From positions 11,085,067-11,149,066 of the forward strand of contig NC_079418.1 of assembly GCF_026213295.1 (NCBI RefSeq): a stretch of 64,000 nt of DNA, written 5' to 3'. This document shows positions 11,704-24,333 of this stretch, in pieces. The stretch's first letter is position 1. Each line of letters starts with the position of its first letter. Source of the DNA: Gadus chalcogrammus. Taxonomy: Eukaryota; Chordata; Actinopteri; Gadiformes; Gadidae. The translations under genes and the position numbers were made by a program. A model generated the notes under the pieces. That model was not told the origin of the DNA, did no database searches, and saw nothing but the letters and a program-made list of their open reading frames with translations.

Positions 11704-13257
11704 GGGCCCTATCTTGCATCCGGCGCAAGTGACTTAGTCACTGGCGCATGTGTCGTTGCTAGTTTACAACTGGCGCAAAGCGTTCTTTTCCCACCAGCGC
11801 CACTCGCCGGTAAATTAGGGATTGATCATGCGCCGCAAGGGGCGGTTCGGCGGAAGGAGGAGTGTGTTCTGGCGCAAACGGTATTTTGCCGTCTCTGAAT
11901 ACCATTGCGCTACTGACCAGGAAATACCTGGTTTAAAGTCAGTGGCGCGTTGTTCAGACGCTATTTTAAGGGCGGATGCATACATGCGCATGCGATGCAT
12001 ACGGATTGCTTGTGCACCTCGCGCATACACTTTGCTTCTCTCATCTACCTAGCCGCACATTCTTGGTAAATTATTTGGGAAAGAACAGCTGATGCAGCGG
12101 TAATAAGTTGTACTTTTAAATCAATGCATCTGCAAACACCGTACAGCAAACACATATTTTCTTGACACAGACATCGTGTAGGCCTACATGCCCATAACTT
12201 TTAGGATTGATGAGTAGGCCTATTTGATCGTGAAAAACATTGTTTTACCGCGAGTGAGTGTTAAAAATAATGAATGAATGCGGCGCGCGTGTGTGCTCTG
12301 TAAGGCGCCCAGTTTCCAACCTCGAAATTTCACTTCATTTAAATTTAATTTGCATGGTATTTCTTATCCTTACCAGATGCCCGAACCACCTCAGCTGACT
12401 CCTTTCTAAGTAAAGGAGCAGCGGCTCTAATCCGAGTTCCTCACGGATGGCTGAGCTTCTCACCCTATCCCTATCTCGTCCTTTCGGTCATCACCCAACC
12501 CTCATGACCATAGGTGAGGATAGGAACGAAGATCGACCGGTAGATCGAGAGCTTTGCCTTGCGGCTCAGCTCTCTTTTCGTAACAACGGTAAAGCGAACG
12601 CAATACCGCCCCCGCTGCTCCGATTCTCCGGCCAATCTCACGCTCCATCCCTCACTCGCGAACAAGACCCCGAGGTACTTGAACTCCTTCACTTGGGCAA
12701 ACTAAAAACGTAACGCATAATACAATCAATGGCAATGTAGGCCTATATTACCGCGGGGACACATGCATATTAGGATAGCATACAATACTGATAAGAAACA
12801 ATGTTTATAATGTATTGCGTATATCATTAAATAGAACCACGTTACCGCATATCATAGCCTATCATACGTTTTCTTTGCGAAATGTATTTGAGGACTCAGT
12901 ATATTCCATGTGTGAATTATGCCATATTAGGCTATTTGGCAATAAACTAAGCCATTTGCAGTATGAAATTCTCGGAGACTGCAGACGCGCTGTCAAAATA
13001 TCAACTCGTCCGATTCAAATGCGCTCATGGCTCTTAAAGGGGATGGGAGCTGGCACTCTCATTGGTTTGTTGCACGTTACGCCCAAACCACACCTACGGG
13101 TAATTAGGCTGCTTCAGACCAACCCTTTTGACACTTGCGCCGCGGCGCAAGCATCATTTATCCGCCTGTAAAATAGCGATAGCGCCGTAGAACCGCCCAC
13201 AAAGCTACTTGCGCTTTGCGCTTCCCACTTGCGTTTCAGACCGTTAAAATAGGGCCC
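11704..13257. mobile_element. Harbinger-like non-autonomous DNA transposon
   Basis: The 1554-bp element begins GGGCCCTATCTT and ends AAAATAGGGCCC, with TTA on both sides (11701..11703 and 13258..13260). A 3-bp TTA duplication is the signature of PIF/Harbinger elements. The family is inferred from this and from the CG-rich GGCGCAAG terminal motifs. The empty site is preserved in the right copy of the local duplication near 14662. No transposase frame is seen. A LINE piece lies inside. Confidence 0.75.
12387..12713 (-). pseudogene. LINE reverse transcriptase C-terminal fragment
   Basis: On the minus strand a 73-residue frame (12692..12471) reads FKYLGVLF, then KRELSRKAKLSIYRSIFVP and LTYGHEGWVMTERTR. 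This is the thumb and connection region that follows the catalytic part in fish non-LTR retrotransposon reverse transcriptases. The catalytic YxDD region and the rest of the element are absent. It sits inside the Harbinger-like element, so it is either a nested 5'-truncated insertion or captured sequence. Confidence 0.8.
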
Positions 13258-13637
13258 TTAGGGTTGTTAGGTGTTGGACAACTATGGAAATAATTGAAGA
13301 ACTTTGTGTGTGGCTCAAGGAAAGACACATTTCTTTTTCTCGGCATAATATTTGGACATTGTTATATAATTGCCTCATTTAATTGAGTAAAAAGCAACTG
13401 CAGGATCATTATTAATAAAAGTTTAATAAACAATATCACACGTATAATTAAGTAAACTCGAACTAATCAAAAACAATCAATCAAAATATGAAAGTTTGTT
13501 TATTTGCTATTGTCATCTTAGTCATTGTATATCTATCCACCACAATGAAGAGTGCTAATTCCGTTATCTGTCATCCAAATAAGGTCATGACCGAATAAGA
13601 ATGTTGGGACGTGTTCTACGTGGATCGAACACAAACT

Positions 13638-13672
13638 GCATATATATATATATATATAATATATATATAACT
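13638..13672. repeat. (TA)n microsatellite
   Basis: Alternating AT tract of about 34 bp with one break. Confidence 0.88.
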
Positions 13673-14119
13673 GCTGCTCTAGGATATGCAAAGGACAAGG
13701 ACAATCAAGGCTTCTTGTCTATCAGGAAGGACTGGGCCGAACACGTAGGGACTCTGATATTTAAAAGAGTCAACATGGCCTTTGCTGCAAAGGCAGTGTT
13801 CATAATTCGAAGGCGGACGATGATCCCCCACCTGCCTGTCCCAGGGAGTGGGGTCCTGGGGTCCTCAACGATGACAGGGGATGTTCCTGTCAGTTATTGC
13901 TGCCCGATCTGCACGCTCAAGGCTTGTGTTTGGGTCGAAGGTGTTTAAAGGATGTTTTAAAAGATTGTTAAACAGACCCTTGGAGGCTGGGCGGTCAGGG
14001 TTAGCAGCAGGGTTGGCATTGCTCCATAGGACTGTTTTATCGTAGCGGTTGTATCAAGCTGTTCACCAATCAAATTACAAAGGAATTGTTAAATGTCTTG
14101 AGCATTTGAAACCCCATCT

Positions 14120-14702
14120 CATTATCTGCTCATGTTTGCCCTGACATGTCGATAAGGCTATTACTAATTGTAAGGCCATTTTTGGACTGAAATTGTTCCT
14201 AACAGTTGTGGATGGTCAATTATCCCAAGCGTTTTCAGAGAAGCGCTACAAAGAGTGTAGGGCAGATTTGCTCAGGGTTAACTAGAAGAGTCCCTGGAGT
14301 CTTTGACGGTAACCAGAAACTACAAGAGGCATAAATTCTCTCTCTCTACCCTCTCCCTCGCTCTCGCTCTTGCTCTCTAGCATAACTTCAGAAAGGAGGG
14401 GACAAGTATGATTATTACTGCAGTTAAATGGCATAGCAGATTTCATAGATATGCTTTACTCTTCAAGTTTATTTGATTGTGAATATGTCATTGTAAATTC
14501 CCTGAAAGCAACCAGTCATCTTTATATCAGATTGCTCAATGAAGTGGTTTTTGCCTTGAGCTGCAATCAAGGTGAAACAACATTTACATTTTTGTCATGT
14601 TTTTTGTTTCACCTTCTTTGCTGTGGACTTGTTCCTTCCAGTTGGTAGTTTACCTAACCTTTAAGGTTGTTAGGTGTTGGACAACTATGGAAATACTTGA
14701 AG
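14120..14702. repeat. Right copy of the local duplication, empty transposon site
   Basis: It pairs with 11230..13305. At the point where the left copy carries the Harbinger-like element this copy reads CTAACCTTTAAGGTTG without an insertion, so the duplication probably predates the insertion. Confidence 0.85.
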
Positions 14703-15739
14703 ATCCTTCAGTGTTGACCCATTGTTGTTCTCAGCCTAGAAATGTATTTCATATTTTTGCATTCCTTTCTGACTCATTAGATTCCCTTATGGGTTTCCCG
14801 CTTTTTTGAAGGAAAGAGGAATCAATCAATCCAAATGCTTGTTAGATAACATTTAATGTGCGTGATACTCCTTGGTGGGGTTGAAAAAAAGAAAACATCT
14901 TATATTTTAATCCATTCTCGAGTTTTGTGGAACAATTACAATTGGATTTGCTCCAAATAAATGACTGAATGTGCCGATCTGTCCAACCGTTCATTTCCTT
15001 TTGATCATTACTCGTAAGGGCAGCGGTTATTACCTCTCAAGTGTCTCCTGTACACCAAGGCCCCCTTTGGAAGACCAGGTCATATGCTGTAAACAAGATG
15101 AACAGAGGATTCAGTCCTTGGAATTATTTGTATTCGCTGCATGTCTTACGAGGCAGCAGCCATTTCTACAGCACAGCCTCGCTCTGGCTGTTGTTTTTTC
15201 CTCCACATCTAGAAATTTCCCAAGCAGTTAGCTCAACACTAAACACAGCCACTCGCTTGTATTCCTCTCATTAGCCATCCTTGAGGATCTATTTGATTTT
15301 CCTCTTCTTGTTACCTTTATGTAGGCCATTTTTCCATCTCATGCGTGCCTTTTGTAATCTTGGTAGTTTTTCTGTATTTTGTTCATTTCACTATAACTGT
15401 TTTTTTCATACAGCTTTGAAAAGCACCTCATTGTGCACTTTGAAACTGCATTAATTCATGTTCCGTGACACAGCATCAGCATCCGCTACCACTGTGCTGA
15501 CCCTTGTACATATCTAGCAGCATGGAAGTGGTGCAATACTGGCAGATTGCAGCCAGTATTAAACACAGGAACCTCACAGCCATATGATGGGGGTTTAGCT
15601 GAAATGGGTGTATTGTGGTTTCCAACAAGGAAATGGTGGGAGGTCCTCTCACGAAACCTGTTACATCATGCTTTCGTAGAAAGCCCAACATAAAAACCTT
15701 TATTGTGTATATGTATGATGCCCACTCCTCTAAAAATGA
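14703..15739. other. Intronic, no feature recognised
   Basis: No element ends, arrays or coding motifs seen. Confidence 0.4.
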
Positions 15740-16062
15740 TGTTAATTTGGGTCAATGTTAGCTGATGAGTTTGCATTGCGTATCCGACATCCCGACGGAG
15801 AACTGCGAATGCTCGAGTGGTCTCTGTAGTTACGGAGTCGGATTACGGATTCGGAGTAGTATACTTTGGCTAAACGGTCCGCAGGGAACTCCGACTTCAA
15901 GTTTTTAATTGCGCATCGCAAAACAAGCCTTTGCATTCGCCATATTAATGCTATGTACGCAACATTTACGCACCTCGGTCCAGCTCTGTAACCAAACCAC
16001 CCAGAAGTGCCTGTACCGTCCGTTACGGTTCGGTACAAATATGTGTATCGTTACACCCCTTT
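15740..16062 (-). mobile_element. hAT-like element end fragment
   Basis: Read on the minus strand the segment starts GGGGTGTAACGATACAC and continues with GTACCGAACCGT, a terminal sequence style common to fish hAT-type non-autonomous elements. I could not find the partner end, so this is a truncated or decayed copy. Confidence 0.4.
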
Positions 16063-16473
16063 AATCTATCATATCAAGGACTATCATAATTTAACTCATG
16101 TGTGTTTTGTTTTTGTTCTCTGGCGTTTCATTGCTTCCCGTTGGTACGTTAGCGTTTTTTTACTTTAGCCTACCTACTTTTGGTCTTCATGATTCCATTG
16201 GATTTAAATTAGTATATAACATTAACAGTGGCTTCATTGCATTTCCATTTTACAATTCATATGTTCATTTCTTGCATGCATAATTGCACAGGTAACACAG
16301 CAGTGAACTTAATTGTAACTACTCCCAAATCAGGTGAAAAGCAATACACTACATAAATAAAAGAGAATTTAAATGCACACTAGAAATAACCATAAAAATA
16401 CACACCTGTACAAGACAAGTGAACAAATGTGTAGAAGCAGAGTTTGTACAGTGAGTAAAGTCAGTGTAGTGAT

Positions 16474-17125
16474 TTACATGTTCAAGGTACGTATGGCCTG
16501 AATTGAGAAGCTCCTTCTCAGCCTTTCAGCCCTGGGAGTGGAGACGCTTGCCAGAGCGCAGTCATTCAAATAGTTTATGGTTGGGTTGATGGACGCCCTT
16601 GGTGATCCGGTTTGCCCTGGGCCTCCATCGCCTGGCATAAAGGCCTGAAAGGCTAGGCAGTGCTGTTCTGATGATGCGTGGGGCACACCGTCTGACTCCG
16701 TGCAGGGCTGCCTTGTCCCGAGAGCTGCAGCTGCCAAACCAGGCATCAATGCTCCCAGAGAGCACAGACTCAAGTGTGGCGATGTAGAAGGATTTCTGCA
16801 GCGCTCTGGAGGTCTTTAGTTTCATCAGTCTCCATAGGTTATCTATGCACTGCTTTGAGAGTGAGTAGACCAAGAGAGATCCTCAGAGAGGAGGACTCCA
16901 AGGTATCTGTTGCTGCTCGAGCGGGTCACCGTAGTAGATAGGTGGCGTGTGCCTCCTGAAGACCCAACACCTTCTCCTCTGTCTTGGTGACGTTCAGATC
17001 CAGTTTACTGTCTTCATCGTTTTAACACCATGAAGACAGAACCTCCACCTCGTCCAGGATGACTCATTGTTATATGAGATCAGGCCTACCAGCCCTGCGT
17101 CATCCACGTCAATGCATAGGCTACT
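16474..17125 (-). pseudogene. LINE reverse transcriptase fragment
   Basis: The minus strand encodes consecutive pieces of a non-LTR reverse transcriptase in more than one frame. First comes a VDDAGLVG box in the position of the YxDD catalytic motif (near 17110). Then LNVTKTEE is followed by the thumb region LQKSFYIATLESVLSG, DAWFGSCSSRDKAALHGV and LPSLSGLYARR. It ends with SFSIQAIRTLN, typical of the C-terminus in L2, Jockey or Rex-type elements of fish. Frame breaks and a short total length show it is dead. Confidence 0.72.
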
Positions 17126-18120
17126 CTGATTCAACAACATGGTCAAAGATGTTTGATACGATTTTAATCGTATCAAAAAGAGTGACTTTTGTGAGACAGA
17201 GGGAAGTACTATGGTATAGTTGGTTTACTACATTAACAATGTTTAAAAGCCTATACAAGACTGTTAAAGACTCCTTTAGAAATAATAATAGTGGTCATAT
17301 TTGATCAAATATGGACCTCTAAACTCAAAAGGAGGTGGTTCAATGTTGCTCTAATGAGAGTCAGTAGTCAGAGAAAACATTTGTTACTATTCTATTTGTT
17401 AGAAATTAGCATCTTTCAAACCGTTCTCCCGGGGCAGCGGGCACCTGGACCCTGGCAGTTGTGGAAAGCCTTCTCTATCCATGCAACCCTATTTAACACC
17501 TTACCAGTTTGCGTGGCTGATTTATCTATTGACTCATTAAAGTGCTTCCTCTGCAATGGTGCAACACCGACGCATACCTTTTTATAAGACCATTTCTGTC
17601 GTAATGCACCAGAGCCCTACTGGAAAAAGTAGCTGTGTTTCCATCTACCACTTTTGTCCCACAGAAAATAAAAAATTCATACAATTAGGTGCATTTCAAC
17701 TGTGTTGGAATGAATCAACTATTTTTCACAAAGCGTACTTTGGTCAGGAGTTGGCGGTAGAGGCTACATAACACATGGCTGTTATAACTATGTGGAGGTT
17801 GCGAACCAGAAACCAAACCTTGCCTTGGCCATCCGAGAACAATGGTTAAGGCCGAGGAACAATTTGGTCTCCTCATCGATCCATACGGATCAATTGTAGC
17901 CCTTTCTACCAACCTTTTCTTATGCACTACTTTAAACACGGCATAAAAATAAGTTGATAACAATAGTGCCACTGCATGAAAAAGTCATAGGGGAAACACT
18001 GAATTAACTATCCCTCCTTCTCCCTGAATTTAACATCCAGCTTTTGCTTCCCAATTCGTGATTCTACTTTCTATCCTTGAGTGTTAGTTGAGTTGCTTCC
18101 TTCAGTTTGTCTGTGGAGCC
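17126..18120. other. Intronic, no feature recognised
   Basis: Short chance frames only. Confidence 0.4.
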
Positions 18121-18121
18121 T

Positions 18122-18125
<4 letters not shown>

Positions 18126-18158
<33 letters not shown>

Positions 18159-18176
18159 TGTGGTGTGTGTGTGTGT

Positions 18177-18224
<48 letters not shown>

Positions 18225-18280
18225 TGTGTTTTTATGTTTGTGTGTGTGTGTGTGTGTGTTTTTATGTTTGTGTGTGAGAG
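18126..18280. repeat. (GT)n microsatellite with a duplicated interruption
   Basis: GT array broken by GGTGTGGTG and by two copies of a GTTTTTATGTTTGTG interruption. Confidence 0.93.
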
Positions 18281-18609
18281 AAGTGGGCTTTCTGCAAGCA
18301 AAATAAAAACACAAAAGACGATGCTAAGGACTCAGTTTCCGTTCTTCAATGCGACAGGCTATCAGCTAGTGGGTTGTTGTTGATGCCACTTTTTGGTGTC
18401 ATTATGCTAGTGCAATGCAATGGAGTGAGGCACATGATTGGTCTTCGCGTATTTGAACACAACTAGGCATGGTGTCTGAAAACCCTGTTTGTACTATCTT
18501 GATTTCCACAAAGCAGTAAAGCAACACACAACATAAAAAGATCTGTTCCCTTAGGGGTCATTTGAGACACGAGGCTCTCTACCACCCCTCCTTGACAAAT
18601 TGCTATAGT

Positions 18610-18623
18610 TTGTGTGTGTGTGT

Positions 18624-18685
<62 letters not shown>

Positions 18686-18690
18686 TGTGC
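18610..18690. repeat. (GT)n microsatellite
   Basis: About 40 GT units with single-base breaks. Confidence 0.93.
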
Positions 18691-18694
18691 GCAT

Positions 18695-19750
18695 CAACTA
18701 TATATGCTGCCCTAACCATACATTTTGTGAATACATATTTATATTATTGATACAAATATCGGATATATGTTGGTATTTTTTGCCGCACTGAATATCCGTG
18801 TTCGTATTTGTCTTCAGCCCCGGCAAACAACCCTTGCACTTAAAGGGTGTGTACTACATCACCCCTACCATATCATATGATTGCTATGGCCTTATAAAGA
18901 CGGGTGTGTTGTCTGAGCCTGAGCCTTCGTCCCCTCCGAAGAGCATCCACAGAGGTCTACGTGATGGTCCAGCTTGGCCTGCACCACTGGTCTCAGCCCT
19001 GTCCGATGCATTACAAGGATACCTCCGCGTCAACAACTCTGTTGGTGAATGAATAAGTGACCATTGGAATACCTACCAAGACTTTGGGCAGTGCAGAGAA
19101 AGCAGAGGGTTGGTGATGCCAAACAATTGTTGGCGGGTTCAGAATCCCCCTCGCAGGATGACGTGTTTCTTCTTCTACCTTATTCGTTTTGAACGGGCAC
19201 AACTATGACACGTACATTCTTTGCTTTGTCCCAACATGCTCTTTTATCCTGAGATCCAGGGAAGTTTCCAGGATTCTGGGTCAGTACCAGAATGCTAACT
19301 GTCTCTGTAACTCTTAACAGTGGCCTCTTAACTAAAGGCCTCTGTTTAGTTCAACTGTATGAGACTTTTTAGCTTTTATACTGCTCCTGGCGGATCAGGT
19401 CATCTCTTCAGTGATTGGTTCAGGGAAACCATATTGCCTTCCAATCAGATACAGCCAAGCTCCACCATAGGTGTGTGAAGGCAACAGTTCTCAATAGCAG
19501 ATACTCCCTCGGGAAGCGAGTGCTATTTTTGGGTGATTATTTTCAAAACATTGCTCTCTTGCCAGCGATCAAATCTTTCCTACAGCATCCTACACAACCT
19601 GTTGGATTTGGTCATTATAATGCATATGATGGTTTTATTTGTTTAAACCCATTTGAGATTCTGAGTAGGCTGGGAATGATGATTGTTGAACCCTACGCTA
19701 TTGCTATCCCCTTTCTCTGAAGCATTTCCCCCTCCATAACATAATATGTT
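18695..19750. other. Intronic, no feature recognised
   Basis: No motifs or element ends seen. Confidence 0.4.
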
Positions 19751-19751
19751 A

Positions 19752-19822
19752 CATTTACATTCAGGGGTTTATGCTGACGCTTTTATCCAAAGCGACTTAC
19801 AACCATTCATTTACACATTTAG
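19752..19822. repeat. Short fish interspersed repeat fragment
   Basis: Contains GACGCTTTTATCCAAAGCGACTTAC, split here as GACGCTTTTATCCAAAG and CGACTTAC, a phrase found in many copies across fish genomes. I do not assign it to a named family. Confidence 0.55.
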
Positions 19823-20084
19823 TTTCGATTTCAAGGCTGCTAGCATGCTAACTGGCCCAAATAAGGGAAACATGGGGATGGTGATTGTGCCATCCCTGAT
19901 GGCGGTGGTGGGCTGTTAACGGATGGCGTCTTCTGTTGGCGAACATCTTGAGTCGATGTCGGCCAGCCTCGGCCAACTTTCTATGGTTGGGCTTTTGGCT
20001 TTTATTAGCAAACACCTAAAAACTTAACACATTACTTCCTGGCATTGTCATCCTTTTTTTGTTGTTGCATATATTTGTATGAGC

Positions 20085-20220
20085 TTTTTGTGGACAGGAC
20101 CATAAAGAGAGACTGAACAGTGGGTTGAAGAAGAGAGGGAATGACATTGAGCTTGGGACCACAGAAGGAAGTGGAACCTGGTTTGCTGCACGTGGTGGGT
20201 GGAGCCGCCCTATGCCATAG
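20085..20220 (-). mobile_element. Diverged tRNA-type SINE fragment
   Basis: On the + strand the order GACAGGACC, GAGAGGGAATGACATTG, GGACCACAG and TGGAACCTGG mirrors the reverse complement of the SINE at 34180 (body ending CTTTGCTGCATGTC, promoter box GGGTTCGATTCC). It is considerably diverged. Confidence 0.45.
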
Positions 20221-22177
20221 ATATTTCTGTCCTCGTATATTGTGTAATATATAATATTGTTCTGATAGCCCCGGCTCAAAGTAGTCAGGTTGAACAGGAC
20301 ATGTAAAGGATGCAGCATGGTCTCTTTCACGAGACAAAGAGTGATACCAATAACTAGTGTCAGAACATCTTTGCTGTGAACATAGAATATTGCGACTGCG
20401 TTGACAGCCTCAGCCTCGTCGACAAAATAATATGCTTTCCACAGATTCAGCGAGGGGTCTGGTCTATATGGTCATGTTTTACTGTGCCTTGTAGATGGCA
20501 TTAGTGCCCGGTCTTTGAGAGAAACGTCAGGGATAGAGCATCTTAATTCAACTGCCTTAAACCGCTTGTCTGTGTCTGGAAGACATTAACAGCGAGCGCC
20601 GGAGGGTGCGGGTCGCCTTGCCAACGCCAAACTCGGCTGATGAGTCGGTAGACGGTACAGTGGTGACGTGTTTGATTTGCTCAACAAATCAGAGGTTGAA
20701 CATGAAGAATCGGTCCCTCACTCTCTCTGCTGTGTCGCTGAAACCCCGGGGCCGCGCGTGCACAGCAGGCTGCCACTCTAGGACAACCCAGAGGACCTTG
20801 TGCCGTGCTCGGGCCAATGATTAACCCACTCAAGGTTACTTTACCAGTATTGGCAAAGACTTGCCTTCTGTGTATTTAATTAAAGGATTACAACTCCTAT
20901 AATGGCCACACTTAAACCCATGTACAAAAAGCATTTTTTTATTGTCATGGGGGGGGCTTTGAGTCCCGATAACCAAGGTGGTTGCTAGGGGCCTACCAGT
21001 GGGCGTAGCTCTTTGAACACTGGCTAGCCGCCAGAGATCAGATGTGAATGCGTAGGATTCTGTCAATGCCACCACTAAACTGCTAGTTTTCCCGCTGTTC
21101 TTTGTTGTCTCCATGTGTTTTTTTTTGCAATTTGTGATGATGACATTTGAATAGGAACGGCTACATATTGTAGAGGCATCCTAATTACATTTAAACTAGA
21201 CAAAATCCCCTAATATAGGTATGCACACAACATTCTACTTTGCAGGGATGCAAAGAATATTCTGAATAATTATAGAGTGCCAGTGAAGGGAAGGCGAGGC
21301 TGTCTGCATTTTTTTAGGCTACCATAAATATGGCTGCAGTATTTAATTATTATACATTCAACGTAAGTTTGTACAATAATACCAGTTGTTCTATAATACA
21401 AGGTGAATCCCTAGTATTTTTTGTGACCAAAGTTGTACACCCGTCACCGCTTTTAAGGGGCAAGCCTGTTTACGATCAATTCATTGTTAGCAATGCATGA
21501 ATTGCAGCATGATTATTGTGACCCGTTGACCTCAGGGGATTGTATGCAAGTGCTTACTGCTTAGTGGGTTGCATGTTGCTGTTAAAGATGCAGTGTGAAG
21601 GATTACACCCCCCCCTTCTGCCCTCACCACTCAATAGAGGAGGAGCTAAGGTAGCCTGTAGCGGCTCGCAGGGGGCCAGTTCGTCCATAAAGAACCGTGT
21701 CCAGTACTGTCAGGTGATGAGGTTCATTGCATGATTAATAAATTATCTTTGGTTGTTTAGTCTATGAAACTATAGTTCATAGCTGAGTAGCTGACAAGTA
21801 AAATAATGGTTATTGTTGATTCTTGAAATGTATGGCCTGTTCTGGGATACTGTAGAAAAAAGGCGGTTTAACATGGCTCTCTATAAAGATATTAAAGGTT
21901 GTATCAGAGTTGTTGGGTACTTCTGTTGGTATTTGAAGCGCGATCCCAAACAGATAGAGCCAGCTCGCCCCTCCCTTCCGTGTTTCATGCATACAGAAAC
22001 AAATATCATGAATGCAGCGGAAAACCCCAGAACACCCACACATTGTCGGCGTCGGTGATTGGTTGAAACTTTATTTATCGGCAGCTAGCCGATCGCGACG
22101 AATGATCAGATGAATGTGATCATCTATGTTCATCTATGGTCTAGCATCACTGATCACGATACGACTTTAAGGTCTCA
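20221..22177. other. Intronic, no feature recognised
   Basis: Nothing beyond short chance frames and small homopolymers was seen. Confidence 0.4.
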
Positions 22178-22185
22178 TTCTAGGA

Positions 22186-22653
22186 CAGGGATGGGCAACT
22201 GGCGGCCCGTGGGCCGCATGCGGCCCGCATCCTCACTCAGTCAGGCCCGCATCCTCACTCAGTCAGGCCCGCACATAATAAAAAAAAAAAAAAAAACAGC
22301 CACTGTTTTTCAGTTTTTTGACTTCATTGAATGATGACGTATGTGAGCCCTTTGCACTGATAAAAATACTGACCATTAATTTGGCTGTTTGAGCATGGAA
22401 AACATGAAATGAATGTATGTTGGTTCAATTAACATACCGTACATAGGTTATGATTCTGGATGATTTTTAGGTAGTGGCTATCCCCAAAATGCACCAGAAT
22501 ACAGGAAATCATGTCTACCAAATTCAAAATTGTGTAGCTTCTCTCAGCTCACGTTTAGTTGAAGTGTGCAGTCATGTGGCCCTCCGATGGTTATTCATGT
22601 GGCTGTATGATGAAAAATGGGGCCCTCTTTATCATGAAAGTTGCCCTTCCCTG
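22186..22653. mobile_element. hAT-type non-autonomous element with 8-bp duplication
   Basis: The 468-bp unit starts CAGGGATGGGCAACT and ends AGTTGCCCTTCCCTG, a 15-bp inverted repeat with one mismatch. TTCTAGGA is duplicated exactly at 22178..22185 and 22654..22661. The GGGCAACTGGCGGCCCG start is typical of hAT-type elements. A tandem CCTCACTCAGTCAGGCCCGC and a poly-A run lie near the left end. No transposase. Confidence 0.9.
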
Positions 22654-22727
22654 TTCTAGGATAACGAAGCGGTGCACATTTAAAGTAAAGTGCGATGACC
22701 AGCCTTGTACGCTGGTTACGATTAGGG

Positions 22728-22880
22728 TTGAGCACCGAAACTCGGTTCCAGTAGGGAACCGTTTCCGATGCAAACGTTTGTAACGAGATCGAATAAGAAC
22801 GCACGTTTCGGTGCCTCATAACGGTGCATGACTTTTTTTTAACGCCCCCTGCCCCGCCCCCATGGTGTTGCGGCATCAAC
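22728..22880. mobile_element. hAT-like end fragment
   Basis: TAGGGTTGAGCACCGAAACT is a hAT-type terminal style. A partner end was not found before the next fragment. Confidence 0.35.
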
Positions 22881-22888
22881 TTATGTTA

Positions 22889-23005
22889 GTGCTGGGCGGT
22901 ATACCAGTTCACACGGAATAACGGTGGTATTTTCGTTAGGATATGATTGTTGTATCTATCGCCATACCGGTGTATTTGATTACACAACGTTCGGAACGCA
23001 GCGCC
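22889..23005. mobile_element. hAT-like end fragment
   Basis: AGTGCTGGGCGGTATACC followed by AT-rich sequence with a second ACCGG box resembles the start of another hAT-type family. The right end is missing. Confidence 0.33.
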
Positions 23006-23287
23006 GCACGACACTGTTCCAGACAGGACCCTTTTCAATGTTGCGCTAAACACGCGTGGTACGACTGTGACTTTCTTTATAGGTCCATGACTGCGAGGCG
23101 TCAGGCCAACTGGTAAAAGGGTGTGTCACTCACGGGTCACGACTTTCAATCATATAAACCATAAAGCCTATGGGCGTCTCGTGACTCGGGACGGACTTGT
23201 GAACGCGTTGCGGCATCACTATTTGATGTTGTTCTGATTGAAGATCGGCAGGTTGTAGTGGTGCGTGCGTGCATGAATGAATGAAAT

Positions 23288-23407
23288 TGTGTGTGTGTGT
23301 GTGTGTGTGTGTGTTGTGTGTGGTGTGTGTGTGTGTGGGTGTGTGTGTGTGTGTGTGTGTGTGTTGTGTGTGTGTGTGGTGTGTGTGTGGTGTGTGTGTG
23401 TGTGTTG
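23288..23407. repeat. (GT)n microsatellite
   Basis: GT array of about 120 bp with several TTG and GG interruptions. Confidence 0.93.
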
Positions 23408-23409
23408 CG

Positions 23410-24325
23410 GCGGGCGAATGTAATTTCAAAGTAACTAACAAACAAACTCAAAGCCGATGCATTCATCCAAAAGTTGGTTTGCTTGTGATTCATTTTGAGG
23501 AATGGAACCTTTTTATGTCATATTTTCATCCTTTTTTCTCTCTTGGTGGTTGCCTGGCACTTTGCTTTTGTGTCCCATTTGAAGTGAGGTGGTTGGTGCA
23601 GCGAAAGCCACACACCACTACCCCTTTTCTTAACTCTTGGTTTTCTAGCAGTGGTGGATACCCAACGGGATTGACAAGGCCTGTAATGTTGATATCCGGG
23701 CTCTAAGGTTGATATTGAGTTCTTCAGACACCCTCCTCTTGGGTGCTTCCCTCATTCCCCTTCACTCTTTCTGTCACTGTCGCTTTTCTCTCAATCTTTT
23801 CTCTTTCTTTCTTTTCGTGCTTTTCTTTCAACATTCTCTCTATGTTTGGATGTGGATTGCTTCCAAATAACTCACTGGAATAGGGTCACAGTTTCTTATA
23901 CTATACGGACTTTTGAGCTAATTCTACATACAATAATTTCAAATTTGTGTATAGAAAAGTATGTATTTTTCAAATGTGTACTGAATATTAACGGCCCTTA
24001 TGCTGCTTGACATAAGAAAGGCTCAAAGAAAAAACCTACTCAAGGAATGAACTTGGGGTGAATTACAGACAAACATGCTGAACCGGTTTATTTCCTTATC
24101 ATTGCATATCTGCAAAGCAAAAGATTATTTACGTCAAGGTTCAAACTGTCCTTTTCACTCTCGTCTTCAACATGCACGGCTCTCAGGCCGGTCATGTGTA
24201 TTTGGGGAATTTGTTTGTGCTGCTGTGAAATTAAATTCATTAATAAAATACTTTAGCGATACCCACTTTACATTCATGACATTGCAGTGCAATACAAGCC
24301 CAAGCAGTGCAGAGAGTTGAGAAGG
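23410..24325. other. Intronic, no feature recognised
   Basis: A T- and C-rich patch near 23740-23840, otherwise nothing seen. Confidence 0.4.
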
Positions 24326-24333
24326 GTCCACTC

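Larger units (their letters stand above)
11230..13305. repeat. Left copy of a local duplication, split by a transposon
   Basis: The sequence starting CATTATCTGCTCATG matches 14120..14702 over most of its length, including GCGTTTTCAGAGAA, the TCTCTCTCTACCCTCTCC tract and GGACAAGTATGATTATTA. Similarity stops at 11703 and resumes at 13261 (GGTTGTTAGGTGTTGG). The gap is exactly the Harbinger-like element. A stretch of about 50 bases present in the right copy is missing or replaced here. Confidence 0.85.
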
